Assembly (NCBI GenBank): GCA_011317545.1
Contig: WUJK01000010.1
Location: 930,001 to 994,000, forward strand
DNA from: Coniella vitis
Lineage: Eukaryota; Ascomycota; Sordariomycetes; Diaporthales; Schizoparmaceae
Length of the DNA: 64,000 nt
Reading direction: 5' to 3'
Within the stretch, counting starts at the first letter, position 1. Each line of letters starts with the position of its first letter. This document shows positions 36,203 to 47,495 of this stretch, piece by piece. Position numbers and translations under genes: made by a program. The notes beneath the pieces are model-generated. The model saw only the letters and a list, made by a program, of their open reading frames with translations, did no database searches and was not told where the DNA came from.

Positions 36203-37296
36203 TCAAAACCACCACCCGCAAGCCTCACCAGCTCCAACAGCCTCGGTCTGAAACCCTTCAGCCTCCAGATCCGCCCTCTCGAGCTCCAATATCGAGACAG
36301 CAGCGACCTTGGCGTGCGCATACTCTGAGTTACCGGGCAGCTCATCCATGCCCAGCATGGCACCCTTGGTATAGTCCTTGTGCGACATATCCCCCTCTTT
36401 CGAAAAGGTAATCTTCTGCACCCGGAAGGCAAAGACAAAGTCGCTGCCGCCGTCAAAGGCAACGCCCTGGCTCTTCCGTCTCTTGATCTCGGCCTCGGGG
36501 CCAAGCGACACGGGCGCGCCGCCGAGCAGCGTGCCGTCTGCCTCGACGCCTATACTTGCTGCCCTGCTCGCGGCGGTGGACGTCCTGGCGGTGGCGCCGC
36601 TCACCGCCTTGATGCCCGTCACGATGTACAGTGGCTTTTTCCCTCGCGAGAGGCGCAGGAAACGCGCCACGGGCGGTGCGGCGAGGCACTCCTGGATGTA
36701 CGCGTCGCTTGGGTGGAATTCAGTCGTTTCCAAGCGCTTGAAGGTGTAGCTGTGCGCTTTGCTGGGTGTGGGGGTGTGTGGAAGAGATTTCATGTACATG
36801 TAAGCGGTTTGCCAGCAGATTGCCGCCGTTGACTTGAGCAACACACTGGTGGATGACTGAAGCAACATGGACAGACTACCTTTCCCATGGACAAAGTATG
36901 AAGCACCTTTTCTGTCTCCATATCGATATCGACGGGTGTGGACAGCAGCGCACGCAAATTGGGTCACAACACTAACCTATCATCCCATTGATATCCCAGA
37001 TCCACCCCGAGTCCCAGCACGCTGACGAACTTGGTCCAAATACCAAAGTTGCCGGCTCGAAGCCTGTCTATGGAGAATTCGGCATTTGTTTGATAGCTCT
37101 CGGTGCGCTCCGTCGACCCGATAGCGGGGGGCATGTCGACCAGCTTCGGCGGGGGTGGGGGCGGCCCGCGAGTGAGAGGCTGCTCGGGACCTGGTGTTTT
37201 CAGGTCCGTCATGATGTTGCCAAGCTGCAGAGTGCCCAATTTTGGGTGGTTGTGCCACGTAGGGGCGAGAAAATAGAAACGGCACTGGGCAGCCAT
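36203..37296 (-). CDS. candidate gasdermin-like pore-forming protein (RCD-1/HET-Q1 type)
   Basis: This is a 342-residue protein. Exon 1 is 36977..37296 and exon 2 is 36203..36911, with a 65-bp intron. The start is the ATG at 37296, placing the conserved-looking YFLAPTWHNHP near the N-terminus. A Pro-rich loop (seven consecutive Pro) and GIWTKFVSVLGLGVDLGY follow. The middle reads TFKRLETTEFHPSDAYI, then the strand PLYIVTGIKAVSGATAR, a Ser/Ala-rich stretch and GGSDFVFAFRVQKITF. The last two segments resemble the membrane-hairpin strands and the following strand of gasdermin N-terminal domains. The C-terminal tail is acidic and could be the inhibitory, cleavable end seen in HET-Q1. Positions 36757..36879 could be a further in-frame intron (GTAGTC donor, 123 bp, no stop), which would shorten the protein to 301 residues. 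The gene is convergent with the S8 protease gene. The family call rests on motifs and context only. Confidence 0.45.
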
Positions 37297-37708
37297 GATC
37301 TGTTGACGGTCCGTTTCAAACAATGTGGACTGGGTTTTTGATATCACCTGTCCGCGCATCGAGTGATCAGAAGAGGGGATTGAGAACAGCTTAAAAAGAC
37401 ACGGTCTGCTTCCTGTCTGCCTCCCTTTTGCTGCAAGTACGTACGCGGGGAACATGGGCAGATGTGTGCTAAGCTGACTGCGCCTGGCTTCTACTATTCT
37501 GTAGCCTATATGTGTATCTCCCCGCATATGGGCAAATCACATCGCTTAATCTCGTGCAGTAGGCTGTTCACTGCATTGACGATTGTGTATATGATCCAAA
37601 ATAGCGAAGTGAGGGGTGGTGGAGGAGCAGACGCGAGAGTCGAGGCCCGAGTACTGGATTGGTTCACCAAATGGTCATGAACCAAGGACCCGAAATGACG
37701 TTTGAGGT

Positions 37709-37792
<84 letters not shown>

Positions 37793-39090
37793 GCATGAGA
37801 CTGTAGTGTGCAGCAATGTACCATAGCTGAAAACCAGTGTTTCTGTCCCGGTGCAGAGGCAAAGAATCTCTGTTGATGTGTATTACAGAGGCCGCTCGTT
37901 TGTGTGCATAATGTAGAACAATACGTACCACGCCTATGCAACTATATGCTTCCCCAGGTACAGTAAGTCCTCAAGATACAGCTAGCAAGTTTCTTGTTGC
38001 TTTCCGGCACGAATTAAACCAAAAAGGGATATGCGGAAAACTCCATGCAACGGGGCTGTCGATGCCACCAGGGAACCGCTCCTCGCTTCCTTCGAGAAGT
38101 TCCCTGGCAATTCCCTGGCGCGATGACCACGGGTATGCATCCCATTCTCTATAATTTGCAAACGTTAGTATAATTGAATCTCTCATTCTGCCCTTTTCAT
38201 CCCTCTCGAAACCCAGGCTAGAAGGTTCACAAGCAAGGGCGCACAACGCTACTACTGCGTTCCTGGCATCTGGGATGGGGGTTTCTCGGTAGCTTATCAG
38301 CAGAGAAACACTTTCTGGGCGAGTTCTTCACAGGAATATCTGATCACTGAACGCAACCCCCTCGTCGACACAGCCATTGGTCCCAACGGCGAGGATAAGG
38401 AAATGGTGCTCGAGCTGGTGCTAGGGCTGGAAATGTTGCAGGGGGAGCCGGAGAGGCGGTGTTCTCCTTTCCAATTGGCCAAGGGTCCGTGGATACAACG
38501 ACACCTGAAAGGAACAAGTTGCTCAAACAGCATCAGCTTTGGTGTGATGTACATGGCAAGTCCTGCTGGGTTCGTGGCTGCGCGGTAATTCAACATCTGC
38601 AATGTATGCAGAGAGGCTGTTCACTGGCACTTGTGTGTGCTTTGGAGGTGGGAAAGATGCGCTGCTGCAGCGTGGAGTTGTGCTGTGCTTTATGTACTTC
38701 TACTATGTACTCATGTCCGACCCAGTGGGTACCTGTACGACACTTATTGAGTACTTGGTTGTGCGCCTGGATAACTGGCAAATGTCATGTACTGTTACAG
38801 TAGCGCCACCGTTCCCGCCTTACGCCTGAGCCAGAAGCGGAAGAGCTGCATCCCCTGGTCCCCCTCTTGCCAGCCGCGCCAAAGCAGGCCCACTGGAAAT
38901 TTTCATCTCCAAACCTTCAATTGACAACTTCAACCAGCGCAAAAAGCACAGCGTCACCCACCCAACCCCCCCTTCAACGGAACAGCATCCCGCACGACAA
39001 GGACTCGTCCCCCCACACCGGTGTCCTTGAAAACAACCCTGCCCAAGTTCCATCACACATAACAAACAAAAAAGAAACGACACAACTGTC
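37297..39090. other. intergenic with poly(T) tract
   Basis: No gene is supported here. The region holds the promoter of the gasdermin-like gene, the 82-nt poly(T) run (listed separately), scattered ACTATGTAC-type palindromes near 38700 and the GAR1 promoter. Confidence 0.45.
37710..37791. repeat. 82-nt poly(T)/poly(A) homopolymer
   Basis: An uninterrupted T run extends from 37710 to 37791. It may be the poly(A) tail of a retroposed RNA inserted in the minus orientation, or an expanded or mis-assembled homopolymer. No coding sequence or target duplication around it is obvious. Confidence 0.9.
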
Positions 39091-39878
39091 ATGTCGTTCA
39101 GAGGAGCACCTCGCGGTCGTGGCGGCGGCTTTGGCCGTGGTGGAGGTATGGCATCTCCCTCTTTCTCGCCCAAGAATACATGGCACAATCAAAACATCGT
39201 CGCGCGCCAACTGCATGCGCAGCACAGCCCTGCCCCTTCTCGTCCCTTTGCTAATTGTCACAACTTTTTCTGCTTTCCATAGGCCGCGGTGGATTCCAAC
39301 AGCGCGACTTTGGCCCACCCGCCGAGGTGCAGCCAATTGGCAAGTTCCTGCACTCGTGCGAGGGCGAGATGGTCTGCGAGAGCATCAACACCAAGGTGCC
39401 CCAGTTCAACGCCATCATGTACCTTGAGAACAAGACATCGGTCGGCAAGATAGACGAGGTCCTCGGCCCCATCAACCAAGTCTTTTTCACCATCAAGCCC
39501 TCCGAGGGCATCCAGGCGACCTCGTTCAAGAGCGGCGACAAGTTCTTCATTGACAGCCAGAAGCTCATGCCCCTCGAGCGCTTCCTGCCCAAGCCGAAAC
39601 CCCTGCCCGGCGCGCCCAAGGTCAAGAAGCCCAGCCGCGGCGGCAGCGGATTCGGAGGCCGCGGTGGGGGTGGCCGCGGTGGTGGCGGCTTTGGCGGCCG
39701 TGGCGGCGGCTCGAGAGGAGGCCGCGGTGGCCCATCAAGAGGTGGATTTGGAGGCCGCGGAGGTGGCCGTGGAGGCGGTGGCTTCAGCGGTGGCCGTGGC
39801 AACTCTGGCTCGGGCGGCTTTTCGCGCGGAGGGGGTGGCGGCCGGGGCCGTGGAGGCTTCTCGCGAGGAGGGTGGTAG
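39091..39878 (+). CDS. GAR1: GAR1, H/ACA snoRNP subunit
   Basis: This 216-residue protein is a core subunit of the H/ACA ribonucleoprotein, which pseudouridylates rRNA in the nucleolus. Exons are 39091..39145 and 39283..39878; the 137-bp intron has a CTAAT branch site. A short Gly/Arg-rich N-terminus (MSFRGAPRGRGGGFGRGG) precedes the Gar1 domain: PAEVQPIGKFLHSCEGEMVC, NTKVPQFNAIMYLENKTSVG, KIDEVLGPINQVFFTIKPSE and GDKFFIDSQKLMPLERFLP. The C-terminus from about residue 130 is a long RGG domain. The domain order (GAR, core, GAR) and the length match fungal Gar1. The early intron within the first GAR segment is consistent with fungal orthologues. Confidence 0.97.
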
Positions 39879-41945
39879 AGAAAGAGACAAGAGAGAGCGA
39901 GAGGGGTACTGTTACCGCGTGTTGTCGTCTTGGGGGAGGAAATATCCTGTCTCCTCTACTTCCGTTGGCATCATCAATTCTGTCTGGTTTAATTTTTTTG
40001 TGCATGTCTGTGGGGATATCCAACAACAAAAAGACACCTTTTCTCACGGTTGGGGTGAGTCGTTTGTTTATACTCTTCATCAATTTCTCTGGCGTTTAGG
40101 AAAATAAGGAAGGGGGTGCAAAATGGGGTGTTGTGCGGGTCCATATTCAAAGACATTTTGCAGACGAGCTGGATGATCTATGCGTGGACGGGCTTTGACA
40201 ACGGCCAATGGTAGAAATATATTTGAATTCGCCTTGCCTAGCGGTGGTGGTAGACGGTTGTAAGTGGTTGGCCAGACTGACTTGGATACTACTGTCCCAT
40301 GCCCAGAAAGGTGTCTGCTTTGGATCTTGGTGATCTTGGTCCTTGACATGCCAGCCTCTGTCGCAAACAGGAGGTATACTATGTACAAAAGCGCATTCTT
40401 TAACGAATGAGTTATTTGGACAGCCAGTACTCACCACCTGCAATAGTTTCGAATATCGTCACAGTGTAAACACTTGTAAACTTACAGGCTATCAAGGTCA
40501 CATTATTAGTACCGCTTCACATGAACCTACCCAGGCACTATGACATGCTTACCTAGTGCGAATCTCTTCTTCATATACACCGCTAGGGTTACCTACTAAG
40601 CAATAATTACTATGTATTCCGTATTCCGTATTCTGGAGTCAGACCGAATCCCCCGCCCGGCGTTGCAACAGTGCTGAGTAAACCCACCCCAACCCAGTCT
40701 CCCAAGCCTCAGCACACACACACACATAACTTGTTCCCCTTCTCCGTCCTATAAATCAGACAAGACAAAACGCCCTTCATAAAGCTCAGAAATAACTCAA
40801 CTCGTAGCGAATGTAGCATGCACAAAACAAAAGTTTCAAATACGCCGGGACTACTGCGACCCCCTTCGCTTTTGACACTTTTTTTTTTCCTTTCTGCTGC
40901 GGTTTTTTTTTTCTCAGCGTGCGGGGTTAAAAGGTTCTGTGGAGGACGTGTGTTCAAATCATACTTCTCTTCTTTTTTCTTTTTCTTTTTCTTTTTTTTG
41001 CTTCTACATCTGTTTTATTTCCAGTCCTCTACTTCCATAATAAGTGATTCTGATTTGGACCTATATTTTAGGTCTTTGCATTCACAAAAGGATGCAGTAA
41101 CTATATACTATACTGAATCTCAATATCAGAACAACCTGGTTCATTTCATTTCCACATGGATATTTTCTTGAATATATGCGCATTCCTTTTCAGTACTATG
41201 TCAACTTATCATTGTGTGACTGACTGACTGACTGACTGACTGGTTATTTTTCCAAACTAACATCGTCCTGTCCTCTACGTGCCCAAGCGACCAAGCCAAG
41301 GCTCAAGCCTCACAAAACGTTGAGCATCCCAAGATCACAGAACTCTGATATTTAAATGCTCGGGCATGCAATTGCAGAACAAAAACACCGTCACTCTACG
41401 CTTTCCTTTCCTCGTTCCTTGGCAACGAAAATAAGAGAATCAATGTCAATTGTAACAATAACAGTAAGAATATCTTGTACTAATCTGCGTCGACTTGAAT
41501 TTCATTCTCAACTGCTACTGCACCGCAGCAGGAACCAAAACCATTCCAGACCCCATCCGTAACACAAACGAAAAGGTATCAATCAAGAGCCCCATCTACA
41601 CTTCTTCGAAGACGTCTCGCATCTAGCAAATCTCTTGTCCAACATCATCATATGTCAAAAAAGCCAACAATCAAAGAAACAAGCTAGAACCAGAGACCAA
41701 GACAAGGAAGCGAGTGACTGATACAACCGAACCCCCGATTAATCGTCTCACTGTCTGCTCATACATCAGGTGCAAAACCAAAAAAAGAGAACTATGTGTA
41801 TCTCCGGGTATCGTCCACAGACCAAAAAAAAAAAAGGTGAGAATGGTATTCGCCCAAGAAGAGAGTCCACTCATCACATGACAACCGAAAAGACGGTTAT
41901 ACTCTTGATGTACCCTCTATAATATCAATACTTGCCATATCCGCT
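39879..41945. other. convergent intergenic region
   Basis: These 2.1 kb lie between the 3' ends of the GAR1 and SLM1-like genes. They contain T-rich runs around 40880-41000 and a (TGAC)n microsatellite at about 41217-41241. No coding signal is seen. Confidence 0.5.
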
Positions 41946-44900
41946 TCAGAACATCACTGGTGTAGCTTTGGGATACTCTCCTGGAACGTGCAAGTGGGAG
42001 ATGGTAGGAACTTCGCTGCTGAGCGTCGGCGCCTCCGTGCTCATTGTCGTGGCATCGCTCTGTCCTCTATCACCAACAGTGGGCCGCATCTGCGGCAGAG
42101 ATGATGCACCGTCGTGGGCATACGACCCCACTACAGGCGCCGTAATGGGAGCGTGACTGAAGTAGGACGCCGAAGGCTGGCCTTTCACCGCGCCGTCCGC
42201 GTATCCTTCACCTGCATTGGGCTCGAAGTCCCGTTGCCTTGTGGCATACAAGTCCTGCTGGGCGGGCTGCATCGGCCTTGCGCCCTCTGCAATCGCGATG
42301 GAACCTGCTTCGGCAGGGTGACTTTGATGGAAACCATTGGCAATCTGGTAGTTGTTGGCCGGTTGCTGGTTTGGGTGCTGATCGCCAACCGCGTTGTTCT
42401 GCGCTGCCCTAGCTGCAATAATGGTAGCTGGATGGGTCACATACGATACCACGTTTGGCTCGGTCTGCACCGGCTGGTTCCGAGCATATACAGCTTCAGA
42501 GTGAGGATTCTGGGCGTAGACAGCTTGAGGGTGAGGATTCTGAGCATAGGCAGGTTGAGATTGCGGATTCTGAGAGTAGGCAGATTGAGGATGCGGGTTC
42601 TGAACATAGCCGGCCTCCTGATGCTGGGCGTAGTTGTCCTGTGGATTCTGTCCAACCGGCGCCGAGGGGTAATACTGCTCGAAAGCACTTCCAGGTAAAG
42701 CTCCTGCAGCTGCAATGGCGTCGCTGTCGCTTCCAGCATATGGTCCCTGCCGACCATCATTGTTGCCGTTGGTGTTCAGACTAGAAGGCGACAGGGAAGC
42801 CCGTAAGCCGCGCTGTGCATTGACCTCAATGTCTGATGGAAATCGCCCACCTGGAGAGGGACGTCTAGGAACGTCTTGCTCATAAGCCGGTCCGGTACCA
42901 GAGCCCAGGGCCGCTGAGGAGGTGTGAGCCGAGTAGGGCTCCTCGTCGTCTTCGTCCACAACGCCATCTGAGCTAACGGATCGGTGCGAGGACGTCCGAC
43001 TGAAGCTTCTAGAATGACCACGGACAAAGTCGTTTCTCTCCTGGGGAGTCTTCTCTGTCAGGGCCTTGATATCTTCATACCAAGCCATCATGGTGTCATG
43101 ACTTTCGGCACGGAAAACCCAAGAGTGGCCTCGGTGGACACCTCCAGTTTGTCGGCCCTTGAGAATGAACTTTGGCGAGCTGCCTGTTTCCTGGGAGTGT
43201 GACCCTAGTTTTTGTTCAGGTAGGTAGAGGGACATGACGGGCGATTGCGTCTTGTCTGCCGACTTGAACTCGTGAAGATGCGTCGGAGAAAGGACATACC
43301 TGGAAAGGGACTGTTAGAGTTGTTGCGTCTCGCATACACGCCAACCATGATAATTCAAGACCTACCATCCAGCAGTATAACTCTTCAGATACTTGGTCTT
43401 TCTCTCCAATAAACCAGCTCTAATCTCCTGGCATGCAAAATGATTTTTGCCAGGATAATGGATGTACTGCGACAGTCTGATGGGAATTGCTGGATCCACA
43501 AACTGATCATCCCTCTTGACAAATGACGCCCACTCGTGGTCCTTTGGCATCGCAATGGGACCAACGCGCAGCTCATCGATGGCGTCTAGTGCCGCCTCTG
43601 CCTCCCGCTTCATGATGCCAGCCAAGGCATTGTATGACTTTTGAATCTCGCCTACAACGATCGATTCAAGTTCCCGGCCTGAATTCTCGAGGTTGAGGTA
43701 TGCCTGTGCGGTGTGAGCATTGAACCTCCGGGGACATGGTCGAGAGGTATGATGACTCACTTGATGTAGGTAATTTTCCTCGTCCAACTGTCTCTCGAGC
43801 TGTCGATCTACTGCGAGGCGAAGGAGATACGGATCCTCCTTGCCGGTGGTCAAGGCCGAGTCAAGGTCGCTTTTACCGAGAGTCTCTTGCAACAACCTGA
43901 CAGCCTTCCGTGTGGCGTCCATCTCCTTCTCGACAGAATTCTTGAAGTCTCCCGACAAGGTTTTGATCTCTTTGATTTTGAGTTGAAGATCGCTCCTCAG
44001 CCCAGTCAGCGCAAGAATCACATCTTCCTCAATCTCTCGCGCCTTGGAAGCTTCCGTGATGGCTTGCGAATTGTAGTTACGCAAGATCTGAACCGCATCG
44101 TCAAGACCTCCGGACGGCAAAAACCCCGGCGGCATGCGGACGTTGTTCAGGACGTTGGCGAGTTTCAAAAGGGCCTTCGATCGCTGTTCGTAGAAAGTCT
44201 ACTTCGTGTCAATGCCGGTTCTGCTCTGGATAGCAGTGACAAGTATACACACCTGAATCTCTTTGAAATACGTGATGATGTCCTTTAGCACTTTCCGCCA
44301 AGCTGGTGATTGTCAAAAGGTCAGTCGCATTACTTTCAGCATTGACTTGGCTCTAACAAGTCACACTTACCCTGAAAGCGATCAGCAAGAGCCTCGGTGG
44401 GATTGCCAGTGGTGGGCACAGGGCAGTAAAAAGCGCTATGCATCTCATCCTCGTCATTATTCGACTGCAGCGCCAGGCTGCGCACACTGCCTGCCTTCAT
44501 GCTCCTACGACTACTAGATCTCTTGACACTGCCGCCACGACGCAACGAATTCTTCTTTTTCAGTGTGTTGCTGCGCGACACTTGGATGCTGTTGGACCCA
44601 TCCACAGTGGACCCAGCAGTACCAGTGCCCCCACCAGTACCAGCACTGCCAACACCTGATCTGGTCGAGCCAGAAAAGGAGTTGGAGCGTTGTATGCTGC
44701 TCATGTTGTTATTGTTAGCTGTTTTGTGGTTGTGATGGTGCGGATTCGTGCCGTTGAGGATGGAACTTCCGCGCTGGCTGGCATCCCACTCTTCGGTGAA
44801 GCGCCCCTTTGCAAATGGGCGTGGGTGTTGATACGGTGATAGCAGCGCAGCGGGCAGGTCAGTCTGGTAGTCGTCGTAGTGGCGGTCGCGGTCGGGATTC

Positions 44901-45278
44901 TGTGGTTGGCGATCGTACCTGTGATGCGCGGTGTCAGGTTAGGGGGAGAGGAGAAATGAGTTGGTGCGGAGGTGTTGAGGGGCGGGTTGAGGAAGAAGCC
45001 AGGGCGTACAAATTAGATTCGTGCTGGTGGTGCTTCATCATAGCGTGTTGGGGTAGGGACGATGACGCAGACGGGTCCCAGGCGCCGCCTGGGCCACCAA
45101 GCCCGCGGTGGCTTGGGCTTCGAGCTAGAGTGTGGTAGTCGCGCATGTCGCGGTAGTGGGCGCCACTGGCATTGACACTTGTAGTGGTGGTTCCCAGACT
45201 CGACGCCAGTATTTGTGATTGGTTCTGCCCACCACCGCCGTGGTAGTAGCTGGGGGCATGCGGGACCTCGGCAGCCAT
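41946..45278 (-). CDS. SLM1: SLM1-like PH-domain protein (TORC2/eisosome effector)
   Basis: This is a predicted plasma-membrane protein of 998 residues. Yeast Slm1/Slm2 bind PI(4,5)P2, sit in eisosomes and pass TORC2 and calcineurin signals to the actin cytoskeleton. Six exons: 45010..45278, 44371..44918, 44253..44302, 43761..44198, 43366..43703 and 41946..43299. Introns are 91, 68, 50-57 and 66 bp in size; all frames close. The N-terminal 260 residues are disordered and end in a basic Ser-rich patch. A helical BAR-like region follows (AWRKVLKDIITYFKEIQTFY, YEQRSKALLKLANVLNNVRM). The PH domain begins near KTKYLKSYTAGWYVLSPTHL, continues with EQKLGSHSQETGSSPKFILK and ends in SWVFRAESHDTMMAWYEDIK. 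The C-terminal 350 residues are disordered and contain a degenerate Tyr-Ala-Gln-Asn-Pro-His repeat (about 42480-42640). Confidence 0.88.
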
Positions 45279-47495
45279 TTGGAATTGTCTCTCAAGGGCG
45301 AGAATAATAAGTCCTTTCCCTCTTTTTCCTCGTCACTAAGGCGGATGTGCACTGGCTGGCTCCTGCAATAAGTCGCTGACGTCGTTGGTAAGCCGTTCCA
45401 CTAAGGGACCCTCTGGTCTGCCGTTGCGGTTCCTAGAGCTACCTGAGCCAAGTTGCCAAGCCCGGGCCTCAGGGTACGAGGCCTATGGCAGTGAGGCTGA
45501 GGCCCTAAGGGTTCGCCGATTGTTCGAGAGGGTTGTGGTGCGAGGCTGGAAGGGATATCGCTGCTGTCTGCTGCTGATCTAAATACCTCGGCAATCTCAT
45601 GGGCAGATTTCGATTTCCGAGAAAGCTGATCAGTAAGCCGTTCTTGAACTCAATTGTAACAATTCAGGGAAGAGAAAATAAACAAAAGCAAAATAGTGCC
45701 AAAAACATATACATAGTAAGACGAAGAAGGCCTTGGCAAATAAACAATAAACCAGGCAAAAACTTGATTGTCAGGAAAGGTCCCCAGCCGGAGGCAGTGG
45801 CCAGCCCGGCCGTCTAAGTACCTAACTTACGACGCTCACTAACACCACCACTATAATTTCAGCACTGCAGGGTCATTTCCGGATGGGGTCTTGGACTCGC
45901 ACCGAATGGAGGCAAGAGAAGCAGCCGCGAATTTTTCGCCGAAACCCCTGTTGTATAGCATTATAAGGCTTATGAGTAACTTCACATGCGCATCATTTTC
46001 TAGTCACTGCCACAACCCCGCAATCCTTCGTGAATGGCCTCTTTTCAGCACAGAACAAGTAATAGATCACCTTAAAAAAGGTTGGCGGTCTTTTCAATGT
46101 GTTCGAGCGGTCCGATGAGGGCCCTTTTGCAAGATCAGTGATCGTCAAGCCCCCAAAAGTGGGGATAGATGACGTCGCAGATTTCAATTCTTGTGCTCCA
46201 CCGTTGCAAATTCCTCGGTACCGTGCCGCATGCCCTTACAATTGTAGCACTTCTCATACAATTGTACTGACGATACTTGGACGGCAACAGGCCGCTTAAT
46301 CCCCGAGACGAATTGCAAACGCCCCCCAGAGTGCCACTGATTTGCGCACGTGCCGACAACCATATTTCGAAGACTGTTACATACTATGTAGTATACTGCG
46401 AGTCTACTCATAGTATGGACTTGCAGAAGAGACATTGGCAAGGACTAAACTCAAGGCAGGAACCGTCCCAGCTCACCCCACACCACTAATAAAGTACTGT
46501 GTACTATGTACTATGTACATGCTAGAAGTAGTAGCACGTGCATTCAATCAACTTGGTCCCTAGATCTCGGCTTGATAACGATCGACTACACGCTAAAGAA
46601 TTTCCGGAACAAGGACCCAGAGTATGGCATACAAACCATCTCTTCAGCAACTTTCAAGCACATAGTTTTGGTCTTGCTCATAATAAATCTCATTTTTGAG
46701 ACATTGTTTCCAGTCCACCAACAGTTTTGTACCCATCAACTTACCAAGTCATACTTTGTGTGAAGTCTCAGCACACTGAAGGCCAACTATGCCTCAACAA
46801 CCCCTAGTAACACTGAACCTCCTTCTCCTAAATTGGGACTAGAACCTTGGCAAACACGCCTTTTCAGGTTTGCCTTTAAGACCCCAAATCTTGATCAAAA
46901 GCCCTGGACTACAGAGCGGGATAGCAACCCCCCAGCCGTCTTCCTCTCGAAATCATCAAACTTGTGTGACAATGTCTTGCATATCTAGTTGTGTGCATTT
47001 TTGCTCCTAGTATAATAAACCAGCTCGAGCAGCCTTTTCAGATCCATATGTTCAATCACTCCATGATATGTAAATATGGATATTATCCCAAGGCCTCATT
47101 TTCTTCATACTACGCCATTGCCTCTTACTGCACGTAGACATGCAGAGGAACAAGACAAAATCAACGCAAATCATGCTCAAATTATTGTAATCAAACGCCA
47201 ACTCCAGAATGGCATGCCATGTCAAAGAGAATAAACACGTAAAACAAAGGCAGCTAGGGTATTTGTGGAAAACCAGCATGCACCATGACCAGAAATGCAA
47301 AGAAAGGCAATGAGAGAGAAGGTATTAGTACCATACCACCCAATCGACGAGTAGCTCTCTCACATACACAACCCTATTACGTCGCATTCTTTTTTTTTTC
47401 CCTCTCCATCCCTCCGCTTTTCCCATAAATGCATCTCACTAGATTCTGTTTTTGGGAGAAAAGCACCACACAAAGCATGTATTAAAGAGCAATGT
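45279..47495. other. intergenic, SLM1-like promoter
   Basis: These 2.2 kb have no supported gene. Short palindromes of the ACTATGTACATAGT type occur at about 46380-46400 and 46490-46518. Confidence 0.5.

Noticed and set aside
37506..37941. Open frames with long poly-Lys runs.
   Set aside because: They only translate the poly(T) homopolymer.
38297..38829. Several short frames on both strands.
   Set aside because: They have no domain, no consistent splice model and composition like the surrounding intergenic DNA.
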